From: Gonatopus flavifemur
Lineage: Eukaryota; Arthropoda; Insecta; Hymenoptera; Dryinidae
Direction of reading: 5' to 3'
Assembly (NCBI GenBank): GCA_018340375.1
Contig: JAFFJZ010000003.1
Coordinates: 11,222,001-11,286,000, forward strand
Length of the DNA: 64,000 bases
The notes under the pieces are model-generated. The model saw nothing but the letters and a program-made list of their open reading frames with translations. It did not search any database and had not been told where the DNA came from. Position 1 is the stretch's first letter. Every line of letters begins with the position of its first letter. The translations under genes and the position numbers were made by a program. Below are positions 24,180-35,859 of this stretch, piece after piece.

Positions 24180-25065
24180 TCCCAACAAACTAGTCAGTCT
24201 GTTCTCCTACTTCGAATGGTTGAACTTTCCAAAGCACAAAAACAGTGACTGATAGCGAAAAATGTGATATCTAACCGCTCAAACGCTTGGAAACGCTGTT
24301 TTCTGATCCTGAAGAGTACGGCCACCCAAAGTGGCATAATAAATACGCCAATTTGTTAGGAACGCTATCTACGGCATTATTGAAAAACTGATCCTTCCAA
24401 TTTTTCGCCAGGGTATACCATTACTTGAATGAAAACACTTGGAATTTCATGGTTTGGGAATCTAAATGGTACAGAGTCATCACAGAAAATTTCTGGAATG
24501 TCAAAAATGATGAAGGGAATTCACAAAGTGCAAAATACCAATCAAAAACAAAAATCTAATGGAGCCGACATTTTTAATAGTTTCAAAGGGATTGAATTTG
24601 CATTTTAAGAGGCTATAGACTGTTTTATGCGCAATCTCGATTCGATGCCACGAAAATCCAGGTTCTCCCCTGTGTCCATCAACATTGAGCCAATTTCAGC
24701 GCATTCTTGGCAAACGCTGGCCAATTTTGCGCCAGGAGAGGACTGAATTTCACTCCATATTCATGCACACATGTATATTCCACTCAAACTATTTTTCTCA
24801 CTCCTGATTCAGAACAAAAATTTAAGGTGATACCAGAATGTTGAGTTGTTTGGTATTGAACAAACTGTTTTCCACCCAATCGCAATTCTCCACAAGAAAT
24901 ATTGTAATAAAATATCAAATGTTACTTTATTCTGAACGTAGCCGATCCCACATCACCTCCAGTCCATCCCTATGACCCATAAAATCCACTCGTTCTCATT
25001 CCATAATTCACGCCATAAGAATTTCATGTGACGAATTCTTGAGGAACATGTAACTACTCTATGTA
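24180..25065. other. Unassigned stretch
   Basis: No gene or clear repeat boundary. A few words recur (CGCTTGGAAACGCTG, GGAACGCT), which may reflect old repeat sequence, but no period or inverted ends could be fixed. Confidence 0.4.
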
Positions 25066-25072
25066 AACTAAC

Positions 25073-25350
25073 TACTCTCTAAAATTTTTAGAGTGAGATT
25101 TCACTCTTTAGGCAGCCAGAAGTGAACTAGTCGAAATTTCGAGTGAAATTCCCCGCTCTTTTAGAGTGGACGTCTAAGATTTGAGGTAAGAAACTCTTAG
25201 CTCCTCCAATTTTAGAGTGAATTTTCCATTCTAAAAGAGTGAGAGTTCACTCGAAACGAGTGAGAATCCCACTCGAAGCAGACTAGCTGATTTCTGAAAC
25301 TGAGCGAAGTGAAACGCTGGATTTTTCACTCTTCCAGATTTAGAGAGTAG
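25073..25350. mobile_element. MITE-like repeat, family G (278 bp)
   Basis: The ends are inverted. CTACTCTCTAAAATTTTTAG on the left mirrors ...TTTAGAGAGTAG on the right. The interior is saturated with AGAGTGA and TCACTC words in both orientations, giving nested pairing. A fragment of the left end (TAACTACTCTATG) is repeated at 25051. No coding capacity. Confidence 0.6.
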
Positions 25351-25377
25351 AAACTTACAGTAGGGCATTTTCACTTA

Positions 25378-25481
25378 CAGTAAGTCCTCGCAATAAGAAC
25401 ACGCACCCTCTTCCTCGTTCCAACGGTTGTTGCCTTGCGTTGAATAAAGAAGGTAAATGTTCTTATTGCGGGGTCTTACTG
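25378..25481. mobile_element. 104-bp MITE with pogo/Tigger-like ends
   Basis: Terminal inverted repeats CAGTAAGTCCTCGCAATAAG and, from the other end, CAGTAAGACCCCGCAATAAG match over about 24 bp with two differences. The element is flanked by TA on both sides (25376-25377 and 25482-25483). CAGT-starting termini with a TA duplication are typical of the pogo/Tigger branch of Tc1-mariner transposons, so this is probably a non-autonomous derivative. Confidence 0.7.
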
Positions 25482-25499
25482 TACTATAGAAACATGTTG

Positions 25500-26530
25500 A
25501 TTAGTAATATTTATGAGTCTAAAAATGCTCCGCCTGTACACAGGCAATCCGGCTTTCCACCGTGTATGGATGTGTAGCATAATTGCTCACTCATATTCTA
25601 GCCATGGTGTTTATGGACACATGTAAGCGCCAACTCATCTCGACGGAGCAAGACAGAAGAATTTTTCGCTTCTCGAGAGTAACAATCAAACTTCGAATAT
25701 GGGACTATTTTCCGTATGTAATAATATTTGTGAGTGATGTGGATATTGCTAAGATATTGCATCGAGAAATTTCGGAGGATCCAATCCAAACAGCACAATA
25801 GTTCAGAAAGGATTCTTAATGAATCCATTTCAGATAATTCAAGTTCCGAATAGTAATCTATATACAGTCCACACAGTGTTTGAAGCGCAAAGTTAGAAAA
25901 ATTCTTCAACCGAATGGAAAATTTCTTTTGAAATTTAATATTCCCATATTAAGTTCAACAAAGTTCCTAAATCTAATATCAGTTGTCAAATTTTTGAACT
26001 TCTTATTGAAATATGAGAGATCAATGATTGAATTTACAAATATCTTATCAAAATTCAGAAGGAAATTCTTAAAATTAAGAATTAGGTTATTGAATTTGAT
26101 ATCATATTATGAAATTCAATAGAATATGTTATGTACAAAGTTTCATCATGTGTTAGTTATTTCTATTATTGCAAGCAGTAATTATTTTTCTTCTGAAAAT
26201 TGTATTCAAACCCAAAGAAGGTCATATCATAGGAAATAGTAAAAGTTCGATGTTTACAACAAAATTGAGAACTATTGTTCGTATCTTCCAATAATTATTT
26301 GCAAATTACAAAATCCATTTATTCATTTTATCGAAATTTATCAAAATCCACGTATGTGATTCATTATTATTGATTATACTACTTATTAAAACATAAAGTT
26401 TTTATTACATTCGATATTATACGTTGAGAAAAAGATGCGACGATTCAATCACTTTATTATCAAAACGCTTGACCAGGATTTCGAGAGAATCGAATTCACA
26501 ATAATAAAGTGAACAGTTTCTGAAAATGGT
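25500..26530. other. AT-rich noncoding stretch
   Basis: Frames at 25583-25801 (+), 25598-25909 (-) and 25880-26122 (+) overlap on both strands and do not resemble a family. The last is an AAATTT-rich compositional frame. Confidence 0.45.
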
Positions 26531-26539
26531 GTCTCGATT

Positions 26540-26960
26540 GTAAGAATCTAGAATTTACACCTTAGATCGGCAAATATCCTCGAGAAGATCGTTGGAATGG
26601 GTCGGGTTATAGCACAATAGGGGGTTTCGCATCCTCCCTAATGCTATGAAATCTCAGAGCCATATGTAAGGATTATGGTAGCTGGACTTAACGTGGTCGC
26701 GCGTTGTCGCGTTAAAGCCGTGGACCGACCATTAGCCAACGACACCTTCTACGGATCTTCACAGACCGGATAGAGTCGGTCACACGAGCTTAGAGACACT
26801 ATCAGCGACGGCTTAGTGGGTCTTCTTTCTATCTTCGCAATGATCCAACTAGTTGGCGATCTTTATCTCCATATAGTGACGCGTTCGCGCGCACTGTGCG
26901 GAGTTTGTACCCATTGTTGAATCACAAAGTATAACGACTCCAGACGATAGCACACGTTCG
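26540..26960. promoter_or_regulatory. CpG-containing GC-rich island
   Basis: A CpG-rich block including GTGGTCGCGCGTTGTCGCGTT (26693-26713) and GACGCGTTCGCGCGC. The frames are broken and no splice-framed exon was seen. Candidate regulatory or promoter sequence by composition. Confidence 0.25.
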
Positions 26961-26964
26961 CACG

Positions 26965-27295
26965 AGATCACGATATCCATGCCTACTATGAGATTAACCA
27001 CATGAAACGTCGACGTGATTTCTTTTTAATCGCCAATTTCTGGAATTATTTGCACAATTTAGAAAAAAGAATCACGTTGACGATTCAACGATGAGCGTCA
27101 ACGATTGTTCAATGCGATTGAAAAACAAACGATCGAATGAATATTCAGTAATGTCGTCAACAAGTGTGAAACAACGATTAATTAATTCGACTTGGAGTCT
27201 ATGGGAATCGATGCGAGAATAACGAATGAGATTATTCCCCTAAAAATAGATGATCGACGATCAGATTCATTGACAACGACATTAGTCGAATGACA
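26965..27295. other. Noncoding stretch
   Basis: AT-rich with scattered ACGATTC and CAACGA words. No feature. Confidence 0.45.
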
Positions 27296-27299
27296 ATCG

Positions 27300-27740
27300 G
27301 TCGTGGTGTGTTGTTGGTTTAATGCGCTTCGTGATTCTGTGTTGTCGGGTCTGCGTGATGAGACCTCCTAATAACCAATCGCTCACACGTCCACCCTCTC
27401 TCGGCAGTGCGCAACTTAGCGCATTGTTGTTCTGCTGCCGCTACCACAGCTACTGCTGCTTCCAGTCGACCCCTTCTCACCAAGCTGCGAAACTGTGGCA
27501 TGTTGGCCTCGCATCAATCTTGTTAAATTACCCGCCTGGCCAGAAGTCGTTCTCTCGCTCTCGTGGATTGATAAATTGCCCGATCCCGTCTTTCGCAGAC
27601 ACGTAACGCTCGACGTCGCAACCTCGGGATAGGTAATAGAGGTTCTCGTGGCGAGACGCGAGCGGCGGCACTGCCAACACACTCCAAAATGTGGTGAAGG
27701 AAATCAAATTAACGCGTATCAACATGGCAGCTCCTGCTAC
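27300..27740. promoter_or_regulatory. CpG-containing GC-rich island
   Basis: GC-rich with four overlapping frames (60-94 codons) open on both strands and Ala/Ser/Arg-rich. This pattern reflects composition rather than coding. Candidate regulatory sequence. Confidence 0.25.
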
Positions 27741-27744
27741 GTTC

Positions 27745-29360
27745 TCTTGTACCAAAAATACATCAGATTCATTAACGATTCACCCATTCATTAGTACCAA
27801 CGTTATCATCTGTAACGTCATTCATCCAAATTAGATGGGATACAATTTTGAAATGAGGATTAAGTCGATGCTCGATTTTTGATGATTCATCATTCACTGC
27901 TGGGTTGCAGATGTGTTTTATGATCTAACATGTAATCGCAACTCTCCGACTGAAGATTCTCACCCTTTTCTCACACCTTTCTCTTTCGAGATAAGGGAGA
28001 GAATGATTAACGAGGTGACTTATTCTCCTCCATTTTCACGCTGTTTGTTTCTTCCCTCGATATTTACGAACTCTCAGTTTAATGTATGGATCCTTGTTTC
28101 ACAGGGACCTCGACGTATTATCCCAAATACTCGGCACAACGGAGTTTGAGTGGTTTATCGTACTCGAGCGTATTGCAGTAAATGGGGAAATGAATATTTA
28201 ATTTTCGTATCTGTATTTCTGAGATATTCCCGGTTTGATTGCAAGAATTTCAACCTTTCAATTATTCGATAGATTCTTCTTCGATTCTTCGAGTATCTTG
28301 AATACAGATGCACTCTATTCGAAAATTCAGATTTCTAAATTTGGATTGATTTTTATGGTATGTCAATATTATCTCATCGATCTTGATTGAGGTCCACTCT
28401 CACGCACATCATGGCATGTTTCTCTAAAAGGATTATAAAATAATATATTTGACGATGCTGAAATTGCTTTCCTGTCATGTTTACTTTTGAAAATTTTTAA
28501 AATACTGCGAGTTATCAATCACTCGATGAGCAATAATCTTCCCATCGAATTACAATCAGTATTATAAACCTTTTAATTGAGGTTGAAGGTATTCGTTATC
28601 AAATTTCCGCTAGTTTCCGATACCATTTATAACCTGATCTCACATAAATTTTTCACAATCCACCAAGTTATTATTGTTCGATGTACGAATAAAGTTTATC
28701 GGTCATAAATATACGTGAGTATAATACATTATTTTTCTTTCGAACACGAACCTCCATAAATAAAAGATTATCATGACAAACAGGATATTGAATATCCTTC
28801 CAGCCAGAACATTATTCGATATCTAGACAATCAATTTCTCTTTCTCGGATATGACCACACAACAGGATTATTCAACGATTATAAATATAATTTTCCACAC
28901 CCGTCCTCATTCTCCTGATTACCGATATTTCTTCTTAATATATCCCTCCTGAAACGTGAGAAGTCAATATTGGAAAAAAGATACACAGAAAATGCGAAAC
29001 GAAGGACATAAATTAACATCCCACGGTAATTAAATGTTTTCATGAACATCGCAAACGCGACTCATCCTTAACAAACAGGTGTGTCATAACTCTAAGCAGG
29101 TGAAACACAGTGCAGGCGCAATGTTTCACGCACAAGGAACTTCATTACTCGCCGAGTTATAATATCTCGTATCATTGTTTTATGGCTGTGTCATAAACAA
29201 TTCAGAAGCACGGGACAACTACTCGCTCGTGAAATAAGCAACCTCGGTTCAACTGTGATTTACTGGGAGTCATAAATTTTTAAAGTTACAACGGATTAGA
29301 TAGGACTGTCTGAATGTAAATCCATCGTGACAGAACTGTGCCAACTAAAGTTTGCATCGA
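27745..29360. other. AT-rich noncoding stretch
   Basis: No gene or repeat recognised over 1.6 kb. The longest frame (78 codons at 27913) is unremarkable. Confidence 0.5.
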
Positions 29361-29368
29361 GAATTCGT

Positions 29369-29990
29369 TTAATCATCCACAGCACCTGGTATTTTCCTTC
29401 CAATGAAATTATATACCGGGTCGTAGGCAATAGCGATTGTTGTACGCTTTGATTTACATAAAAGACGAATATTCTTCGTCAACTCGTTATTCCAGCGCCC
29501 TGATTTCATTCCTACGACAGTACGAAAAAAAGAAGAACAGGACACCCCGGAGATCATGCATAAAAACAATGAAATGTGGAATACTCGAACATAGACCAAC
29601 ATCAACAATAACATCCCATGAGGTTGTTTCTCCTGCTTCGAAATTCGTACTTCGCTTTCTCGTTCCCCACTTGTTCCTATCAATTATTTCTAACGAAAAA
29701 GTAGGATAGAGGAATTCACTCAACAACGATTGTCTCGATTCTTTCGCTCTTAAAGGTATTATACGGGAGGTAATAAGCAGGGGCAAGAACAAGTTTCGAC
29801 ACGATATGACAACAGCAGTAACGCGACACATGTATTCGCTTTTGCGAGATGCAAAATGCGCTGTTGCTGGGAAACCATCCAAAGATTGCCGTATCGTCCC
29901 CTTACGGTAAGTGACGAGACCATGAGAAACCATCAGTGTGTGTATGTAAGTGTGTAACGCCATGACAGTGAGTTTGCCTGCAAACGACAA
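29369..29990 (-). other. Region with two long overlapping minus-strand frames
   Basis: One frame (167 codons, would start with TTG) and another with a real ATG at about 29612, whose first 27 residues resemble a signal peptide, overlap in different registers. An acceptor-like TTGTCGTTTGCAG lies at the upstream edge and a donor-like CC|GTAAGG near 29907. No family, promoter or poly(A) signal supports either frame, so I do not call a CDS. Confidence 0.2.
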
Positions 29991-29994
29991 AATT

Positions 29995-30700
29995 ATTTAA
30001 ATCGCGCGCGTATTTCGTACCCGTTCGGCGGTTATGTTCGATCTTAGAGGTTAGGCAGGGTAAAGGTTCTCTATTTCTCGTGACGACGACAAGCGACGCC
30101 ACTGGTGCTGCAGCAGCAGCAACAGCAGCTAAAGGATAAACCATCTATATTGAGACCAATTTTCTGAATGGTTTTGAGATGCAGTTGCGAGAATGTTATA
30201 GCCGATGTACGAGACTGGATAATATTATGGGGACTTACAACGGTTAGATTCAGACTATAGAAAGTGAAAGCGATGGAGTTTTGATGGAAGATGATTGTGA
30301 ACGTATCAAGAATTGAAACCTATGTTTCTTCACGAATGCTCATTCGTGCTCGATTTGTTGAAGAGAAGTCTTCAAATCACAACAAACTTCAGCCCCTGCA
30401 ATGATTTCCAGTCTCTCTTGTTCTTGCTTTATAGAGATCATTTGAAAATTCAATTCGTCGATAAATTGAACTACGCTAATCACAGATGTATAGAAAATTT
30501 GAAATATGTGCTTGAGTATTTCCGCGTTCGGTTATGAATTCGTTTGAAAAAATGATTGAAACTTCAACGACATAACAATATTCATAAATTGTGGAGGAAT
30601 AAAAAAAATGCATTTTGACATAGCGAAAAACATAAAACAAAGGAAGAACTAAAGATCCTCTCGGGTTACCAAAGAAATGTTGAGTCAAAAGTCATAAAAA
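29995..30700. other. Noncoding stretch
   Basis: Contains a short CAG/CAA run (30111-30130) and otherwise nothing recognised. Confidence 0.45.
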
Positions 30701-30719
30701 GATTTTGAGATGACGGTGT

Positions 30720-30920
30720 GTATTGACTTGGCTGCTATTATAGGCATACTTGAGCATTCCTCCGCCCAATGTTGTTACGCCACTGGGTCGTAATTTACCC
30801 GGAGCGTTTATGGCATTGTTGTGAAGCAGTGCTTGGCGTCGTCTTATAAAACCAATTTCGCGGGTATTATGCAAGCTGTCAGTCTCGCGAGTGAGTTATG
30901 GCAAATGTAGCCTGCAGCAC
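30720..30920 (+). promoter_or_regulatory. CpG island with candidate TATA/initiator promoter
   Basis: TATAAAA at 30845-30851 is followed 36 bp on (T to A) by TCAGTC at 30879-30884, an arthropod initiator match. The spacing is slightly long, since about 30 bp is usual. Upstream, the island carries TTTATGGC (30807-30814, a posterior-Hox-type word) and GTCGTAATTTAC. The first downstream ATG opens only a 29-codon frame, so any transcript is undefined. Confidence 0.28.
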
Positions 30921-30924
30921 AAAC

Positions 30925-32690
30925 ATGTATTCCCGGTCTCTTGCGTTTCTTATATTTACATCAACGCACACGCGCGTTATAATTTGAAATTAGTATTCCC
31001 TTGACTCGCAGATGTGTAATGTATAGGGCATTTCACGTCAAATCGATCAAAAAGAAAAAAAGAACATTATTAAAAAAACAGAGGTGAAAACGCTCGATGC
31101 ATTCGACCCAACGGTCTTCGGTACAATATGAATATACACGGCACTATGGAATTATTCTCTCACGATAAGAACAAATGAAAGATACATTTTCGGATCATTA
31201 AAAAATACGTGATGAGACTTCTCAAAGATATCTGAAGCAACAGATTCTTGAAGAACAATCGGGGTCTCGGAGTAAATGTGTGTAATGTTTGCTGCGTGAA
31301 CATTTATGCTGTGTGGGCAGTTAGTGATTGTAATTGAATAAAGATTGTGATACAATCTAGAAAATCTGAGTGAATGAGCAAGTGGGATTAATTCATTAGA
31401 GAGGAATCGTTGTAGCAAGAAGATATGAGGTCTGTTGCCGTTGGTGTCAATGGTTGAAGGCTCATAAATTCCTATTGTTCTTTGTATATACTGTACTCTT
31501 AATAGTTATTACACTCAAATCACATCAATGGCATTGCATTGGCAGTTTATCAAGCCATATATACACGCGCCTAGAATTACAGTGTGGGGTCTTCTCATAG
31601 GAACCGAGTGGGTCGCATGAACCTTCACCCGAGACTCCACCATTCCCTGCGCAAAGGTACATGCAACCCACTACTCGATCTCCATGCGAGGACCCATAAA
31701 ACGATTGAAAATTCACACCGAGTGGTAGTTTTAAATTTGCATGGGAGATTTCTCATATAAATCAAGCGGGAATTTATGATAAGATCAAATCATTAGCTCC
31801 AAGGAAATTACCCTGAAAGCACTGATGGCTACTCCGGTGATTCCAATATACACAGATCCATCAATAACCCTTTGATTTACTCTCAAACTTGATCCAAATT
31901 GTGGATTTTTGTAAGATTCTCAGTCCTTGAATTTCTTCTCTCTCTTATTCCTTTTGCTATTCAACAAGATTGCGCGATTCTTCAATTCAGTTAGAGTTTG
32001 AAGACCGCTGAGAATCTTGTTATTTAAGCATCAGGGTGATCCGAAACTTTTGAAACATGTGCGTTTTCCTCATGAAGCGGTCGATAGAATCGGAATTCCT
32101 ATGTTTCTTTGGGTGTTCATCTAGTAAAAACGGATGACGATAAGCGAAATATTTCCCTCCACATGAATTTTGTGTTTAAGGAACAATATGTAAAATAATT
32201 TTGATCATCGTCTGGTACGTTCACATCCGAATACTCAAAGCTATTACCCGGTTCATAATCTGATGGTATTTCAATCCTAGCACGCTGTCAGAAATAATTG
32301 GTGTCTTGAAGTGAAAAAATAATAAAAAATGTATCCATTTGAACCTGATAATATCTGTGCAGAGGAGATTATATAAAAGTTACATCATATAGGTACATTC
32401 GAATTTTATGACCATTCTGGCCACCCTAAGGATCGAATTCGCTTTCTTATTCGCAATCGCATTTGAATGGATATACATTTATGTAAATTCGAAGATACAT
32501 TCGGCCCAACGATTGTCACGATATTCTCACGGACACACGGAGTATATTTTTGATCCTCGGTATCATTGTACGGCACGCAATCATGTCCATTATAAGATTT
32601 TATAGATGGAATCATAAGTGCGCGTATAAAGCAACATATCCTGAACCATCGTTGTCCCGTCTCAGCCTTTTTCCTCTTCATGGATCTATT
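30925..32690. other. Noncoding stretch
   Basis: No supported gene. The open frames are 60-105 codons without recognisable features. Confidence 0.5.
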
Positions 32691-32699
32691 GGTCAATAA

Positions 32700-33445
32700 A
32701 CCGGCCGTGTATCCACTCTTCACTAAGACGGCTATGGTATCTGAACGTCGTGTTTAACTCCATTGGAATATACGACGCCATATCCGGAATTTCGTTCCGG
32801 GCCGTTGAGACACTAGATTCCACTTTATCGGCACCCGTAATGGTTATATAGCTGTTAAAGTTGCCCTGCCTCGCTCGTCCCCCATCACCTCTCGTACAAC
32901 TTTTCCAATCTTATCTCCGCGCGTATGGGTTCCTCGAAAGGAAGGGAAAAGCGGAAAGGATTTAGTTAAATTGGACTGCACGCGAGGAGTTGTCGGTGAG
33001 ATTTGTTCGGTATCAGAGAGCGCTGACCGTTGTAAAAGGAGTCGTAGTCGAGACGTGGAACGAAAGGAAAAGAAGGAAGGGAGAGAGAAACAAATGTCTC
33101 TTTATTCCTTTCTTCCTTTCTTTCTGTTTGGGGTTGCCATTAAGCGTGTCGGTGACCAGGTTGTCGATACGTGCTCGACATCCCCATACGCGCTCATTCT
33201 ATCTTTCGCTATCTTCTTTTCAGTTCTTTCTTATAATACTACCACTACGACTACCACTTGTCTCATTCCAACGGACAGAACTCGAGATTGTACGGTATTT
33301 CAACCGGATTGTTGGAATTTGCCTAACTCGGCTCGCTTACGCTTCCTCCATCCGATGGAAATTCTTTCATCCGCGTTACAATGCAACAATCGTTATCGGT
33401 GGGAAAACATGCGTGTTGGAACGCAAGGTAACAGAATTTAATGAA
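32700..33445. promoter_or_regulatory. GC-rich island, possible noncoding exon
   Basis: GC-richer DNA with two overlapping plus-strand frames (153 and 156 codons), both Arg/Ser/Phe-rich with no domain. A donor-like GCAAG|GTAACA lies near 33427, and an initiator-like TCAGAG with a DPE-like AGTCGT lies at 33013-33045, two bases off the strict spacing. It could hold an untranslated first exon, but the evidence is weak. Confidence 0.22.
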
Positions 33446-34035
33446 AATTGATATATCAATGGAATTGAGGGTATGAATACATATCAATGGATATACATGT
33501 CGAGAAATGTATACATATGTATGTACAAAGCCAATGGAAGGAGTTAGTTGGGAGTTGATTTCAGTAGGGGTGGTGGTGGTACGGTCCTACGAGGCACTAT
33601 TAATGGGGTGAAAATCACTTAACCCCTCGTCAGTGCTTTCCCTCCTACGACCTGCTCTCAAATCGCATTATTCAATTCGTGCTTAAGCCACGATAATAAC
33701 ATCAGCCTGCCAGCACGTCGCATCGAGCTCTTCCTCTTTCTCTCTCATGGCGTGCGAGGTAAAGTCAAGGGCTGACGTGTAGCGCCCGAAGATTTACGGT
33801 CACGAGAGGACTGGAGAGCAAAAGAGAGAGAAAAGCCAACGAGGTGAGTGGGTGGAAGAGGAGGCATGCATCCTGTATGAATGGCGGGCAGCTTGTAATA
33901 ATTCAACTCCGCGGCCACACCTCGGCCACTTCCCGTCTGCAGTCTGGCAGGGCCGACCACCGAGCGGTGAACTGCTACCGCTACCACTGCTCCTCCGCAA
34001 ACTGCGGAGAGGTTTTCCGGTAACTGCGCGGTCAC

Positions 34036-34057
34036 CTTCTCTCTCTCTCTCTTTCTC
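34036..34057 (+). repeat. (CT)n microsatellite
   Basis: A pyrimidine tract of CT units with one interruption. Confidence 0.7.
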
Positions 34058-34165
34058 ACTGTTTCTCGTCCTATCCGCCGTTTTTCATCCTACTTTTTCA
34101 CTCCACGTGTCTATGTTGCCTTTTCTTTTTCCGCTATCGTCGTACTCTCTTCATTCCCTCACATA

Positions 34166-34181
34166 AACACACACACACACA
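34166..34181 (+). repeat. (AC)n microsatellite
   Basis: About seven uninterrupted AC units. Confidence 0.8.
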
Positions 34182-34639
34182 TCCACCCTTCTAACCTTAT
34201 CCAAGCGAGAGAGGAAGGTTGACCCGAGAGAGCGAAGAACCTTGATATATCGGCCGCACACATTGCACTGGATGGAACGCAATATGTCCGCCGAGAAAGG
34301 CAATAACCATTAGGTCCCGAGAAAACTGCCCCATTCCAAACGACACGAACGGTCGAATATCAGGAAATTTATATCTGGGTGGCGTCCCTTGGTTCCCTCC
34401 ACTACCCTGTGAACGGAGGAAATCGGCTAGCAGCGGCTGCGGTCGTGACATATAGCGTCGAGTGGGAGAGGAGGTTATAAACGCGAAAGTGGATGGGTGA
34501 AGGAGAGGAGAGGAAGGCCACTTCAGCAACGTCGGTAGTTGAAGGAGGATGAAGAAGCGGTGGTAGCTGTCAGGCTTTTGCCTCGACTCTCTATACAATC
34601 GAGATATGAAGTGGCAGTCACGTGTTCGTAGCTCACTTT

Positions 34640-35240
34640 GATCATGCCATATACCGATCGAGTGTTGGCTTATCTGTAATCCTTCCTGTTGAATATCATT
34701 TCCCACCTCTATATCTGTTCCACAAATTGAACGGTCATTCGAATACAGTCATTTTCTTTCGTGGTTCGCAGTTATATGAATTATACGTGATTTCGTGTAA
34801 TTGAATTGGAAAATTTCATGAGGAAGATCATCGTACGATTCTTTTATTCGCATCCCACTATGTCACAATTTTACGTTACAAATTTGATGTGATTTTTCAG
34901 ATAGTATTGATCCTATTCTCACTTCTTGAAACAGTTTGATCAAGTCTCGAATTATATAACAATATTCATCTTTATTAGGATACTTATTCTGATAGAAATT
35001 ATTCGATTTCTTTCGCAATTGTTAAAATCTAGAATAACAGATTTCGAGAGAATTCTGAAACTTTGTTCTGTAAATAAAGGCGTGATGAGTATAATTCTTC
35101 TTATCCGTATGACAATATTTTGACTGTTGCCAAACTTGTTAGAATTCAACTCGTCAAACTTCATATAAAGTTCGTTCAAGGAGATGGTCTCAAACTTCAA
35201 CGATTTGAGAGAAGTTTAACAAAAGTATTACGTGAAGCTA
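34640..35240. other. AT-rich noncoding stretch
   Basis: Frames on both strands at 34926-35200 are Ile/Leu/Arg-rich and compositional. Nothing recognised. Confidence 0.45.
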
Positions 35241-35255
35241 TCTTTTTATTTCAGA

Positions 35256-35458
35256 ATGAATGGATTTTCTGCTGATTATTTTTCACAAGAAACGAAGAAA
35301 CTTACGGATACATGTTGCCTTTCCATGGAGGAAGGATACTTGCGCCACTTTGGATTAGAAAGAATGAAACTATTCTGAGAATTTTAAACAAAGAGAAATA
35401 TGTTGAGGTTGATTTTTGGCGTAGAATTGATGAATTTATTCGCAGCAGTTCAGAATGA
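35256..35458 (+). CDS. Weak candidate exon after a strong splice acceptor
   Basis: The unusually good acceptor TCTTTTTATTTCAG ends at 35254. Two bases later an ATG opens a 40-codon frame (35256-35378) that contains a Cys-Cys pair and an acidic MEEGYLRHFGLERM stretch. A second frame (ATG at 35312, stop at 35456-35458, 48 codons) contains the Trp-rich, charged stretch FWRRIDEFIRSS. Both have balanced, protein-like composition, unlike most frames here. One could be a terminal exon or a decayed coding fragment. I recognise neither product, no AATAAA follows closely, and the two frames cannot both be used in one exon. Confidence 0.2.
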
Positions 35459-35681
35459 AATGGAATAGAAGATTCAAGTTGCCTCCACAAAAATATTGTT
35501 TCAACCAAAATTTCCAGTCGAAGGAAATAAGTTGAGACAACAAAATGTTCTATGTTAGGTTGTATTTCACTAAATTTTCAATCACTACAACTGAACATTT
35601 TTCTCAGCGTGTGAATTCTATTCCGAGTGATTTTATCGGAAAGAAAATTCCACCAAATGAGGTCGCCAATCGACTCCCCTC

Positions 35682-35857
35682 GCAAACACTGTAAGAGAAG
35701 CTTGGAAAACATTTTGGAAGTTTTTTACCAAATATTTTCAAGTGAATTCTCAAACAATTTCGTTACAATTTCGAAAAACATTTGTCAGTTAACAAACATT
35801 TTTGGATTTCCAAATAATTTGGAAATTCACAAATATTCTTTACAGTGCATGTTTGCA
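35682..35857. mobile_element. MITE-like repeat, element K
   Basis: CACTGTAAGAGAA at 35687 mirrors TTCTTTACAGTG ending at 35847, with GCAAA/TTTGC just outside. The interior is rich in TTTTGGAA and AAATATTT words in both orientations. Short, with no coding capacity. Confidence 0.5.
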
Positions 35858-35859
35858 GT

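Larger units (their letters stand above)
33550..34630. promoter_or_regulatory. Long GC-rich island
   Basis: The longest GC-rich block in the window, with CpG-rich sequence at 33880-34030. Long frames are open on both strands at once (up to 169 codons), rich in Pro, Ser, Leu and Arg and without motifs. It contains small CT and CA microsatellites. Candidate promoter or regulatory region; coding is not supported. Confidence 0.25.

Noticed and set aside
29487..29990. 167-codon minus-strand frame and an overlapping signal-peptide-like frame
   Set aside because: The two registers contradict each other. The longer would start with TTG, and neither has a promoter or poly(A) signal nearby.
34197..34706. 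169-codon minus-strand frame
   Set aside because: It would start with a non-ATG codon or internally, is open on both strands, lies in a GC-rich island and shows no motif.
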